Shown: piece after piece, positions 10,616 to 22,600 of the stretch
Layout: the number at the start of each line of letters is the position of its first letter
How positions within the stretch are numbered: position 1 is the first letter of the stretch
NCBI GenBank assembly: GCA_964034945.1
Contig: OZ035963.1
Span: forward strand, 49,446,532 to 49,510,531
DNA length: 64,000 nucleotides
Origin: Chrysopilus asiliformis
Lineage: Eukaryota; Arthropoda; Insecta; Diptera; Rhagionidae
Direction: 5' to 3'
Program-made: the position numbers and the translations under genes
Notes under the pieces: model-generated
Told to the model about the DNA's origin: nothing
The model's database searches: none
The model's input: only the letters and a program-made list of their open reading frames with translations

Positions 10616-11552
10616 ATTAGTATGATTAGTATGGTAGAAAAAACATGTTAAAAAAAACATTAAAAATATGGCTATTATAATAAAAGAGAAATTCCATAAA
10701 CTGTTTTCCTTACAAATACAAATCTTTTTTGTTGGAAGACAAGACAAAACAATACTGTTATATGCAAATAATAGACATTCATCAATCAAAATTGATTGTA
10801 GATTTACGGCTCCTCTTTCCCGACGACATTTTATCTGGAATGATTTTTTTACTATGGGTTTTTCGTCCAATGTATAGCTCTCGTTAAATCATTGATGGGA
10901 TCAAGGTACATGGATATAAAAACCTTCATAAAATGTGAAATCTGGCTATTGGGAGAGCTTTCATTTTTCGCATCGTCTATTAATTAATCATCCTACATCT
11001 GTCACACAAATAACATTTGACTATGAACATCGCAGAGGACTAACTAACAGTACAAATGATCTTTGAACGAGAAACATTCAATTCATCAGTGGTTGGTTTC
11101 ATTCGTGATTGTTGAAAACCATTAATTATATGTCATCCAATAAATTCCTATTGGGGAGCTTTATTTACGGAGATACTACTAATTCGTCTAATATCTATGA
11201 TATTGACAATATCTTTGTCCATTACTCTGATTTCCCTCAATGACAACTAAAATTAACTTCTTATTTTTATTATTATTATTTTTTTTTGTAATTTCACCAG
11301 ATATCGAGTACAATACTAAAATTTGATATTTTTAGGGGAAAACGAGCCTCATTAAAAGCTCCGTAGAGATTTCTTAAATGGTATATATATTTTTAGACAA
11401 CAATGTAACTGATTTTAATGACCTGCCACTCGTAAATATTGAGACGACATTGATAATGCTGTTTTTTCGATTTCGCTTTTGTATACCTCGTGAAAAACTA
11501 GATTTGGTTTCATCTTCCTTTGTCCGTCAGAAAAGTTTCCGGTAGGTATACC
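10616..11552. other. AT-rich sequence, nothing recognised
   Basis: Open frames of 69 and 86 codons on opposite strands overlap each other and have no recognisable motif. No RNA or repeat structure was noted. Confidence 0.4.
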
Positions 11553-11555
11553 TAA

Positions 11556-12646
11556 GGGTACGTCCATAGTGGTCTGCATAAACGCGTCTCACAACACAAA
11601 AGCCGATCATGTAGCTCGACGCGTCGCACAAACTTGGATTGACTAGCGTCGATAAAGACTGACGTTTACTTCGTTGGAATTAATTTCGTGAGAAGTGGTT
11701 TAAAACAATGCCAAAACCAAAGTAACAACAAATTAAATATACATTATATTTTATTATGACAACTAAATTATAGGGAACAGACAAACAAGCATCAGTTGGC
11801 GGCTCTTGCCAAATTTATGGGCGAAAATCCATCACTTGCCACAGGTTCACTCGAAAAAAATGCGATGGGGAAAACCAAGGAAAGGAATTTATGGGAAACT
11901 TTCACCGATGATATAAATGCTTTCAGTGATTTCAGTGTCCTTCTAATTAGGCGTAAATTGATAGTTTTTTCTTAATTCGAATTATCCAAACCGAGGATAT
12001 AAATTTCGATTGCACTTATCATTTTGACAGTTCGTGAACATTTTGCCCCAGCAATGTCAGATATGTTGACAATCAAGATCAAATAATGGAATGTGTGCTT
12101 TATGCCATACACAAACTGACCTATTTTGATAATCAGGATTGCAATATTGAGTCGCGTCGATTTCTTCGCGTCGAATGAAAGACGCAGACGCGTCGCAATA
12201 CATTATTGGTGCCCAGGTTCTCGCTTTATCGCTTCCCAGCCGCCGGTTTACGCTGGATAAAAATTAACCCGAGTATGAAGTGTCGGGTCCATACTTAACC
12301 GGCTTCTCGTTTTCTTAAGAATCAGCCGGGGCGTTTACCAGCTTTTACCGGAATCAATTTTTAATTCTTGTTAACGCCGGTAACCAGCTACAAGGCTGTT
12401 TTGACAGTTGTTGACCTGAAAGTGCCATCGTATCTGCAGTACAGTCGCGAGATTCACTATGACCATCACCTGCTATAATCACGATGGTTATAAGTACCAG
12501 CGTAAATCTCGCCGGAAAGCTGGTGCGCGAGAAAGCGAGAAGCTGGTTCACTATGGACGCGGCAATTCATACTCGTGTTAATTTTAACCGGCGGCTGGAA
12601 AGCGTTAAAGCGGGAAGCTGGTTTTTTGACCACTATGGACGTACCC
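11556..12646. mobile_element. TAA-flanked fold-back element (PIF/Harbinger-like)
   Basis: The ends are inverted copies of GGGTACGTCCATAGTGGTC (11556-11574 and 12628-12646), and TAA is duplicated on both sides (11553-11555; 12647-12649). A 3-bp TWA duplication is the PIF/Harbinger hallmark. A second, longer inverted pair lies inside: about 12225-12330 with about 12480-12625, both containing CAGCCGCCGGTT. GACGCGTCG motifs at 11618 and 12199 relate it to the element at 51408. GC content is higher than the surroundings. No open frame is recognised. Confidence 0.75.
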
Positions 12647-12729
12647 TAAGACCGTGCGCTATTTTGTTTCAAAAAAATAGGGTAAGAATGGTTCAAAAGG
12701 TTTTCTATATTCTTCCTTTTTCATCATCA

Positions 12730-12957
12730 TCATCCTCGGCGCCACAGCTCTCGAAAAGCCTGTGCCTCCTCAATTGAGGTTTCATAACAATTTCTTCCCT
12801 GCTTCGCACCTACAATTTTTACACGGATTGCGTACCATGGATGAACTACAACATTTGTAAAGTTTTTTACGTTGCAACCAATCAACAGCAGATGGCGTGA
12901 TAGTAATTTAGACCGATTATGTCGTTGCCTGAAACGCCCTAGTAGTACAGTCAACAT
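12730..12957 (-). other. Unrecognised 75-codon open frame in a GC-richer patch
   Basis: The translation has a varied composition unlike the AT-driven frames nearby, for example NVKNFTNVVVHPWYAIRVK and SIEEAQAFRELWRRG. I do not recognise the family. It could be a decayed coding fragment or chance. There are no neighbouring exons, clear splice sites or promoter signals. No function is proposed. Confidence 0.2.
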
Positions 12958-12959
12958 CT

Positions 12960-14400
12960 ATTAGTGATCAAGTACAGACGGTTTAATCATCGGGCCAAAG
13001 TTTCAGGGGCAAGCCGGCACGGGGCGCGGTGGTGGGTCTGCCTCAAAATGGCAAGACGACTACAAATGTTTGAATCTGACTGACAAACAGACAGACACGA
13101 AGGCAAGCTAAATAAAAGTTTTTAAAAAAAATCAAAGAAGCTTCTGGAATTAAATTGAGAATTGCAAAGGAGCCCCTCCCCCGCAACTCACCCAATTTTT
13201 CACAAACTCAATTTCATCACATTACTCAATTATCCTTAATATATTAAACGGATTACTTTAGGATATACCCATTTTAAAAACAAAATATTAAACACCACCG
13301 CAGGCATAAAAAATGTCACCCTCGAACCCATGTTGTTGCTATAATTTTTTACAGAAAAACAGCGACTTCAACTCTTTTGTTTTTACTTGTTTGAGTTCAA
13401 AAAAAGCGCGAGTGGGAAAACACGTTTTATCATAGAACATACAACCGCCACCATTCACTTTTCAAAGGACGTTTGTTGTTATTATTCCTCCAGCTTCAAA
13501 TATCCTTGAACTGAAACAAGTCAAAGAAGTCAAGCTGAGCAGAGTCAAGCCCGGGGAGGAGTCGCACAGGATCACGTTCGGGTAGCAAAAAAGATAACAA
13601 AATGAGTAAAGGAAATTCAATGCTTTACTCCTGTTAAATGGAGATATTCAGGATTCACCTTTGGATAGCGGCATCGTAATTGGAATACAAACGTAGGTAA
13701 TGATGCATGGCACGGTAAAATGTGAAAAAATGGGGCGAAATTGTGAGACAAACAGGAATATACGAATATACCAGATGAGAAAAACATACCGTGTAGGAAA
13801 ATTCCTTCTGCTAGCATAAAATAGAATCGTGAACATGTTGAAATTTTCCATTCTGCGTTAATTTTATTTATTTACCAGTTTTTCCATGTTTCAAGTGCCA
13901 TTTATGTGCAGAAGAAATGAGTATTTTCAACATAAAGAATCATAAACAGTTTTAAAAAAAAAAAGGATTCTCAAATATTCTTTTTATATCCACTTAACTC
14001 GATTCTTTATTCCACGATAAAAGTAAATAAATGTTTATGTGCAGTAACAATACATGAATGAAATTAGAACAGAAAAAAAACACATTACAGGATTTTTCTA
14101 TATTTAAGCACAAAAAAAAAACAAAAAAAAGTTTCTCGACAAGATCGAAAGGATGGAAATCGTTTTCATCGCATTAGTGGCTGATATTGCTATCATAACA
14201 CACTGGTAACATGAAACAGAGCACGCGAAATGTGTTTTTCCATTCGATTTGTGGCGGAAAAATAAATTTCCTTTTCAATTTTCTCGTAGGCTTCGTTAAA
14301 AAAAGATTACGATTTATCCTTAAACGAAATCCTAGATTCTTTTTGAAATAAACAGAAGTTTTTTGCTGAATTTGGAATCACAAAAGGGATTCAAACAAAA
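12960..14400. other. Mostly unremarkable AT-rich sequence
   Basis: A fragment of retroposon-like text (AAGCCGGCACGGGGCGCGG, then GACAAACAGACAGACACGA) lies at 13010-13100. The rest shows no gene, RNA or repeat structure that I could support. Confidence 0.4.
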
Positions 14401-14668
14401 AAAATATGGTAACCCTATCTGCCATATTTTTTTTGTTTGAATCTCGAACAGATGAGTGAGGGGAGGGGGGGGGGGGGGTTGCGGCTTCTGTCACTTTTCG
14501 ACGTATGTTGTTCGCAAAAGAATTTTTTGCCATCGTTTGTATGGGGGAGGAGGGAAGGAATGGTTAAGTTTTGCCAGTTCAAGAACTTAGCCTAGCCATT
14601 TACGAGAAACGTAACTCTACGAAATTTTAAGTCTGTAGCTTAATCCTTTCGAAAGTTATGGTGTTCAA

Positions 14669-14860
14669 AGACGGACGGACGGACGTACAGATGGACGGAC
14701 GGACAGACGGACGGACAGACGGACGGACGGACAGACAGACGGACAGACAGACGGACAGACAGACGGACAGACAGACGGACAGACAGACGGACAGACAGAC
14801 GGACAGACAGACGGACAGACAGACGGACAGACAGACGGACAGACAGACGGACAGACAGGC
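14669..14860. repeat. GACA/GACG microsatellite
   Basis: The array is mostly the 12-mer GACGGACAGACA, giving open frames of the TDRQ and SVCL type on the two strands. It occupies the fixed microsatellite position of family B. Confidence 0.95.
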
Positions 14861-14954
14861 GGAAATCAATATCTTTTTTCATCCCTAACACTGGCGTAGT
14901 TCATTTTCTGGTTCGATGCGTTACAAACGGTATACTAAATTTAATCATACTAAT

Positions 14955-15524
14955 ACTAATACTAATATGTATATAAAAATGAGTTGGTGTCTGTCTGTCT
15001 GTCTGTTCCTCTTTCATGCCATAACGGCTGAACCGATTGACTTGGAATTTGTCTGGGGTAGTTCTGGTTCCAACATAGGCATACGGAAAAGTGACGCGAA
15101 GGGTGGGGGGAGTAAGGGGAGGTTGTAAAGTGATTTCGAAACTTAGTTTTTGCGCTATGTTACTCTTTCGCGGGGAAACTACTGAACCGATTGGCCTGAA
15201 ATTTGGCATAGATCTTTGTCGGGGGTCCAGCACCAACATAGACCCATTAAAAAGTATCCCGTAAGATGGGGGGAGAAAGGGGAGGGGGGAGTAAGGGGAG
15301 GATGGGTCGTAAGGGGAGGGTGGAGTAAGGGGAGGGTGGAGTAAGGGGAGGGGGGTTAAGTAATACCGAATGCACGTGCTGGAATTTCTTGTTAGTTTGT
15401 TAATCATTTTCCGAAGAGAAAAACGAACGAACAGCATGCAGGCTACCTAATTTTTAATCAACTGAATTTAGTTTTCCTAAGTTTTTTTTCTGTTCATGCT
15501 TTTAGCCGGGCAAAGCCGGATCCA
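14955..15524 (-). repeat. Dispersed repeat family E, copy 2, nested in family B
   Basis: Reversed, it has the internal units (AAACTAAGTTTCGAAATCAC), a CAGACAGACAGACA stretch, ACCAACTCATTTTTATATAC and a tail of TTAGTA repeats (14940-14966). A short repeated 3' tail resembles the ends of some non-LTR retroposons. G-rich units (GGGGGGAGTAAGGGGAGG) repeat at 15270-15355. Its insertion divides the family B tail. Confidence 0.7.
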
Positions 15525-15567
15525 AATTCTAGTATATTCCTATATGATATCACATACAGTATAAAAA

Positions 15568-16617
15568 TCGTTAATTCCCATCCGATACCTTCTCCCATTG
15601 ACGGTAATGTGTAGCCGTTATCGAAGAGAAAACTATTTTTCATAGGTTTTTTTGATTTTTTATTTTTCTTGTGATATATTTTGTTTTTATAAAACGAAAT
15701 CTGAAATTCTTTAGTTTCATGGAAACTATTTGTGTGTTAAATGTTAAACTTTTCATTATTAAATGTTAAACTTTTCATTGTTATCCATACCAAAAAAAAG
15801 TGGATTTTATTTTACTCCATGTTAGCTTAAAAAACTTTGAAGGGTTTTGCGCCCATAAATTGAATTATTGAATATTCACAAAGCCACGAGTAAGCCACAT
15901 TTACTCAAAACAAACAGAGGAAAAAACCCACGTTAAATATATAAAATAAGAGTGGGTATATTTCATTGCACTTAAGCTAATTTATTCGAAATGTGATGAA
16001 AACTCGCTTTTCCGAATTCTATTTTCATCGAATGTGGCAGTAACTTTCCAGGAAATACACGTTACACGAGGAAAAGTGAAAACAAATACGATATTCAATT
16101 TATATTTTGTCGAAAAAAAATCCCTTTTCATCTTATTTGCACTAAAGTCGCAGTACACAAACGAAAAACGACCATCACCGGGACGAAAAATGTGGAAAAG
16201 TCAAGAAAACAAAAACGAGAGCGAAAAAGGGAAAAATGTAAACAGAAAAACGAGGCTGGATGATGATGGGAAATTTTCCATTGTTAAAGCGTTCAATTCG
16301 ATACATTAATAAAACATAAGAAATCAATTTGATTTGCAATCCTGACGATTAAAGTGATATTCAGAATACAAAATAAGGAAACCATCAGACAGAGAGAACT
16401 TTCTGTAACGAGTTATAGGAAAAAGTCTGGTTTGAAACCATGGGCATTTAATTTTTTTAAATTTTTTACCTAAATTACATTACGAGATTTTTACTTTCCT
16501 TTGCTACGAAGACAATTATTGTATTCATGACGGTGACTGACGGTGATGATTTAATTTAATTTTAGATTTAATTTTTTAATTAATCTTAATAATTAATCAT
16601 TTAATTTAATAATTAAA
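15568..16617. other. AT-rich sequence left of the satellite array
   Basis: A 91-codon lysine-rich open frame (16034-16309) has no recognisable domain, and I do not call it a gene. From about 16550 the sequence is almost pure A/T (TTTAATTTAATTTTAGATTT) up to the first satellite unit. Confidence 0.4.
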
Positions 16618-19600
16618 CAAACCTCTAAAAATTCGAAAAAAATATTTACTGGATGAAAAAGGGCTCGGAAATATTTTTTCCACCAAGAACAAGCTTCTAA
16701 AAATTCGAAAAAAATATTTACTGCATGAAAAAGGTCTCGGAAATATTTTTCCAACCAAGAACAAGCCTCTAAAAATTCGAAAAAAAATATTTCCCGGGTG
16801 GAAAAGGTCTCGGAAATATTTTTTCCACCAAGAACAAGCCTCTAAAAATTCGAAAAAAATATTTACTGAATGAAAAAGAGCTCGGAAATATTTTTTCCAC
16901 CAAGAACAAGCTTCTAAAAATTCGAAAAAAATATTTACTGCATGAAAAAGGTCTCGGAAATATTTTTCCAACCAAGAACAAGGCTCTAAAAATTCGAAAA
17001 AAATATTTCCCGGGTGGAAAAGGTCTCGGAAATATTTTTTCCACCAAGAACAAGCCTCTAAAAATTCGAAAAAAATATTTACTGGATGAAAAAGTTCTCT
17101 GAAATATTTTTGCTACTATGAGGAAGCTTCTAAAAATTCGAAAAAAATATTTACTGCATGAAAAAGGTCTCGGGAATATTTTTCCTACTTAGAACAAGCC
17201 TCTAAAAATTCGAAAAAAATATTTACTGGATGAAAAAGGTCTCGGCAATATTTTTCCCACCAAGAACAAGCCTCTAAAAATTCGAAAAAAATATTTACTG
17301 GATGAAAAAGGTCTCGGAAATATTTTTTCCACCAAGAACAAGCCTCTAAAAATTCGAAAAAAATATTTACTGCATGAAAAAGGTCTCGGAAATATTTTTC
17401 ATACTATGAGAAAGCCTCTAAAAATTCGAAAAAAATATTTCCCGGATAGAAAAGGTCTTGGCAATATTTTTCCCACCAAGAACAAGCCTCTAAAAATTCG
17501 AAAAAAATATTTACTGCATGAAAAAGGTCTCGGAAATATTTTTCCAACCAAGAACAAGGCTCTAAAAATTCGAAAAAAATATTTCCCGGGTGGAAAAGGT
17601 CTCGGAAATATTTTTTCCACCAAGAACAAGCCTCTAAAAATTCGAAAAAAATATTTACTGGATGAAAAAGTTCTCTGAAATATTTTTGCTACTATGAGGA
17701 AGCTTCTAAAAATTCGAAAAAAATATTTACTGCATGAAAAAGGTCTCGGGAATATTTTTCCTACTTAGAACAAGCCTCTAAAAATTCGAAAAAAATATTT
17801 ACTGGATGAAAAAGGTCTCGGCAATATTTTTCCCACCAAGAACAAGCCTCTAAAAATTCGAAAAAAATATTTACTGGATGAAAAAGGTCTCGGCAATATT
17901 TTTCCCACCAAGAACAAGCCTCTAAAAATTCGAAAAAAATATTTACTGGATGAAAAAGGTCTCGGAAATATTTTTTCCACCAAGAACAAGCCTCTAAAAA
18001 TTCGAAAAAAATATTTACTGCATGAAAAAGGTCTCGGGAATATTTTTCCTACCAAGAACAAGCCTCTAAAAATTCGAAGAAAATATTTCCCGGATAGAAA
18101 AGGTCTTGGCAATATTTTTCCCACCAAGAACAAGCCTCTAAAAATTCGAAAAAAATATTTACTGGACGAAAAAGGTCTCGGAAATATTTTTCCCACCAAG
18201 AACAAGCCTCTAAAAATTCGAAAAAAATATTTGCCGGGTAGAAAAGGTCTCGGAAATATTTTTCCTACTTAGAACAAGCCTCTAAAAATTCGAAAAAAAT
18301 ATTTACTGGATAAAAAAGGTCTCGGCAATATTTTTCCCACCAAGAACAAGCCTCTAAAAATTTGAAAAAAATATTTACTGCATGAAAAAGGTCTTGGAAA
18401 TATTTTTCCTACTTAGAACAAGTCTCTAAAAATTCGAAGAAAATATTTCCCGGATAGAAAAGGTCTTGGCAATATTTTTCCCACCAAGAACAAGCCTCTA
18501 AAAATTCGAAAAAAATATTTAATGGACGAAAAAGGTCTCGGAAATATTTTTTCTACCAAGAACAAGCCTCTAAAAATTCGAAAAAAATATTTCCCGGATA
18601 GAAAAGGTATTGGCAATATTTTTCCCACCAAGAACAAGCTTCTAAAAATTCGAAAAAAATATTTACTGCATGAAAAAGGTCTCGGAAATATTTTTCCAAC
18701 CAAGAACAAGCCTCTAAAAATTCGAAAAAAATATTTCCCGGGTGGAAAAGGTCTCGGAAATATTTTTTCCACCAAGAACAAGCTTCTAAAAATTCGAAAA
18801 AAATATTTACTGCATGAAAAAGGTCTCGGAAATATTTTTCCAACCAAGAACAAGGCTCTAAAAATTCGAAAAAAATATTTCCCGGGTGGAAAAGGTCTCG
18901 GAAATATTTTTTCCACCAAGAACAAGCCTCTAAAAATTCGAAAAAAATATTTACTGGATGAAAAAGTTCTCTGAAATATTTTTGCTACTATGAGGAAGCT
19001 TCTAAAAATTCGAAAAAAATATTTACTGCATGAAAAAGGTCTCGGGAATATTTTTCCTACTTAGAACAAGCCTCTAAAAATTCGAAAAAAATATTTACTG
19101 GATGAAAAAGGTCTCGGCAATATTTTTCCCACCAAGAACAAGCCTCTAAAAATTCGAAAAAAATATTTACTGGATGAAAAAGGTCTCGGAAATATTTTTT
19201 CCACCAAGAACAAGCCTCTAAAAATTCGAAAAAAATATTTACTGCATGAAAAAGGTCTCGGAAATATTTTTCATACTATGAGAAAGCCTCTAAAAATTCG
19301 AAAAAAATATTTCCCGGATAGAAAAGGTCTTGGCAATATTTTTCCCACCAAGAACAAGCCTCTAAAAATTCGAAAAAAATATTTACTGCATGAAAAAGGT
19401 CTCGGGAATATTTTTCCTACCAAGAACAAGCCTCTAAAAATTCGAAGAAAATATTTCCCGGATAGAAAAGGTCTTGGCAATATTTTTCCCACCAAGAACA
19501 AGCCTCTAAAAATTCGAAAAAAATATTTACTGGACGAAAAAGGTCTCGGAAATATTTTTCCCACCAAGAACAAGCCTCTAAAAATTCGAAAAAAATATTT

Positions 19601-22600
19601 GCCGGGTAGAAAAGGTCTCGGAAATATTTTTCCCACCAAGAACAAGCCTCCAAAAATTCGAAAAAAATATTTCCCGGGTAGAAAAGGTCTCGGAAATATT
19701 TTTCCTACTTAGAACAAGCCTCTAAAAATTCGAAAAAAATATTTACTGGATAAAAAAGGTCTCGGCAATATTTTTCCCACCAAGAACAAGCCTCTAAAAA
19801 TTTGAAAAAAATATTTACTGCATGAAAAAGGTCTTGGAAATATTTTTCCTACTTAGAACAAGTCTCTAAAAATTCGAAGAAAATATTTCCCGGATAGAAA
19901 AGGTCTTGGCAATATTTTTCCCACCAAGAACAAGCCTCTAAAAATTCGAAAAAAATATTTAATGGACGAAAAAGGTCTCGGAAATATTTTTTCTACCAAG
20001 AACAAGCCTCTAAAAATTCGAAAAAAATATTTCCCGGATAGAAAAGGTATTGGCAATATTTTTCCCACCAAGAACAAGCTTCTAAAAATTCGAAAAAAAT
20101 ATTTACTGCATGAAAAAGGTCTCGGAAATATTTTTCCAACCAAGAACAAGCCTCTAAAAATTCGAAAAAAATATTTCCCGGGTGGAAAAGGTCTCGGAAA
20201 TATTTTTTCCACCAAGAACAAGCTTCTAAAAATTCGAAAAAAATATTTACTGCATGAAAAAGGTCTCGGAAATATTTTTCCCACCAAGAACAAGCCTCTA
20301 AAAATTCGAAAAAAATATTTACTGGATGAAAAAGGTCTCGGAAATATTTTTCATACTATGAGAAAGCATCTAAAAATTCGAAAAAAATATTTACTGGATG
20401 AAAAAGGTCTCGGCAATAATTTTCCCACCAAGAACAAGCCTCTAAAAATTCGAAAAAAATATTTACTGGATGAAAAGGTCTCGGAAATATTTTTTCCACC
20501 AAGAACAAACCTCTAAAAATTCGAAAAAAATATTTACTGCATGAAAAAGGTCTCGGGAATATTTTTCCTACCAAGAACAAGCCTCTAAAAATTTGAAAAA
20601 AATATTTCCCGGGTGGAAAAGGTCTCGGAAATATTTTTTCCACCAAGAACAAGCCTCTAAAAATTCGAAAAAAATATTTACTGAATGAAAAAGAGCTCGG
20701 AAATATTTTTTCCACCAAGAACAAGCTTCTAAAAATTCGAAAAAAATATTTACTGCATGAAAAAGGTCTCGGAAATATTTTTCCAACCAAGAACAAGGCT
20801 CTAAAAATTCGAAAAAAATATTTCCCGGGTGGAAAAGGTCTCGGAAATATTTTTTCCACCAAGAACAAGCCTCTAAAAATTCGAAAAAAATATTTACTGG
20901 ATGAAAAAGTTCTCTGAAATATTTTTGCTACTATGAGGAAGCTTCTAAAAATTCGAAAAAAATATTTACTGCATGAAAAAGGTCTCGGGAATATTTTTCC
21001 TACTTAGAACAAGCCTCTAAAAATTCGAAAAAAATATTTACTGGATGAAAAAGGTCTCGGCAATATTTTTCCCACCAAGAACAAGCCTCTAAAAATTCGA
21101 AAAAAATATTTACTGGATGAAAAAGGTCTCGGAAATATTTTTTCCACCAAGAACAAGCCTCTAAAAATTCGAAAAAAATATTTACTGCATGAAAAAGGTC
21201 TCGGAAATATTTTTCATACTATGAGAAAGCCTCTAAAAATTCGAAAAAAATATTTCCCGGATAGAAAAGGTCTTGGCAATATTTTTCCCACCAAGAACAA
21301 GCCTCTAAAAATTCGAAAAAAATATTTACTGCATGAAAAAGGTCTCGGGAATATTTTTCCTACCAAGAACAAGCCTCTAAAAATTCGAAGAAAATATTTC
21401 CCGGGTAGAAAAGGTCTCGGAAATATTTTTCCTACTTAGAACAAGCCTCTAAAAATTCGAAAAAAATATTTACTGGATGAAAAAGGTCTCGGCAATATTT
21501 TTCCCACCAAGAACAAGCCTCTAAAAATTCGAAAAAAATATTTACTGGATGAAAAAGGTCTCGGAAATATTTTTTCCACCAAGAACAAGCCTCTAAAAAT
21601 TCGAAAAAAATATTTACTGCATGAAAAAGGTCTCGGAAATATTTTTCCCACCAAGAACAAGCCTCTAAAAATTCGAAAAAAATATTTACTGGACGAAAAA
21701 GGTCTCGGAAATATTTTTCCCACCAAGAACAAGCCTCTAAAAATTCGAAAAAAATATTTGCCGGGTAGAAAAGGTCTCGGAAATATTTTTCCCACCAAGA
21801 ACAAGCCTCCAAAAATTCGAAAAAAATATTTCCCGGGTAGAAAAGGTCTCGGAAATATTTTTCCTACTTAGAACAAGCCTCTAAAAATTCGAAAAAAATA
21901 TTTACTGGATAAAAAAGGTCTCGGCAATATTTTTCCCACCAAGAACAAGCCTCTAAAAATTTGAAAAAAATATTTACTGCATGAAAAAGGTCTTGGAAAT
22001 ATTTTTCCTACTTAGAACAAGTCTCTAAAAATTCGAAGAAAATATTTCCCGGATAGAAAAGGTCTTGGCAATATTTTTCCCACCAAGAACAAGCCTCTAA
22101 AAATTCGAAAAAAATATTTAATGGACGAAAAAGGTCTCGGAAATATTTTTTCTACCAAGAACAAGCCTCTAAAAATTCGAAAAAAATATTTCCCGGATAG
22201 AAAAGGTATTGGCAATATTTTTCCCACCAAGAACAAGCTTCTAAAAATTCGAAAAAAATATTTACTGCATGAAAAAGGTCTCGGAAATATTTTTCCAACC
22301 AAGAACAAGCCTCTAAAAATTCGAAAAAAATATTTCCCGGGTGGAAAAGGTCTCGGAAATATTTTTTCCACCAAGAACAAGCCTCTAAAAATTCGAAAAA
22401 AATATATACTGGATGAAAAAGTTCTCTGAAATATTTTTGCTACTATGAGGAAGCTTCTAAAAATTCGAAAAAAATATTTACTGCATGAAAAAGGTCTCGG
22501 GAATATTTTTCCTACTTAGAACAAGCCTCTAAAAATTCGAAAAAAATATTTCCCGGGTGGAAAAGGTCTCGGAAATATTTTTTCCACCAAGAACAAGCCT

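Larger units (their letters stand above)
14440..15567 (+). repeat. Dispersed repeat family B, copy split by family E
   Basis: The body reads TGTATGGGGGAGGAGGGAAG, then TTTACGAGAAACGTAACT and ATCCTTTCGAAAGTTATGGT, as in copies at 46780, 51895 and 56105. The microsatellite follows (14669-14860), then ACACTGGCGTAGTTCATTTT and GCGTTACAAACGGTATACTA. The tail is interrupted at about 14955 by a reversed family E copy and resumes at about 15525 with CTATATGATATCACATACAG. Confidence 0.75.

Noticed and set aside
14901..15437. 178-codon minus-strand frame containing NFRPIGSVVSPRKSN, also open at 8955 and 54798
   Set aside because: The peptide is shared because family E DNA is conserved. The frame has no recognised domain and is broken differently in each copy.
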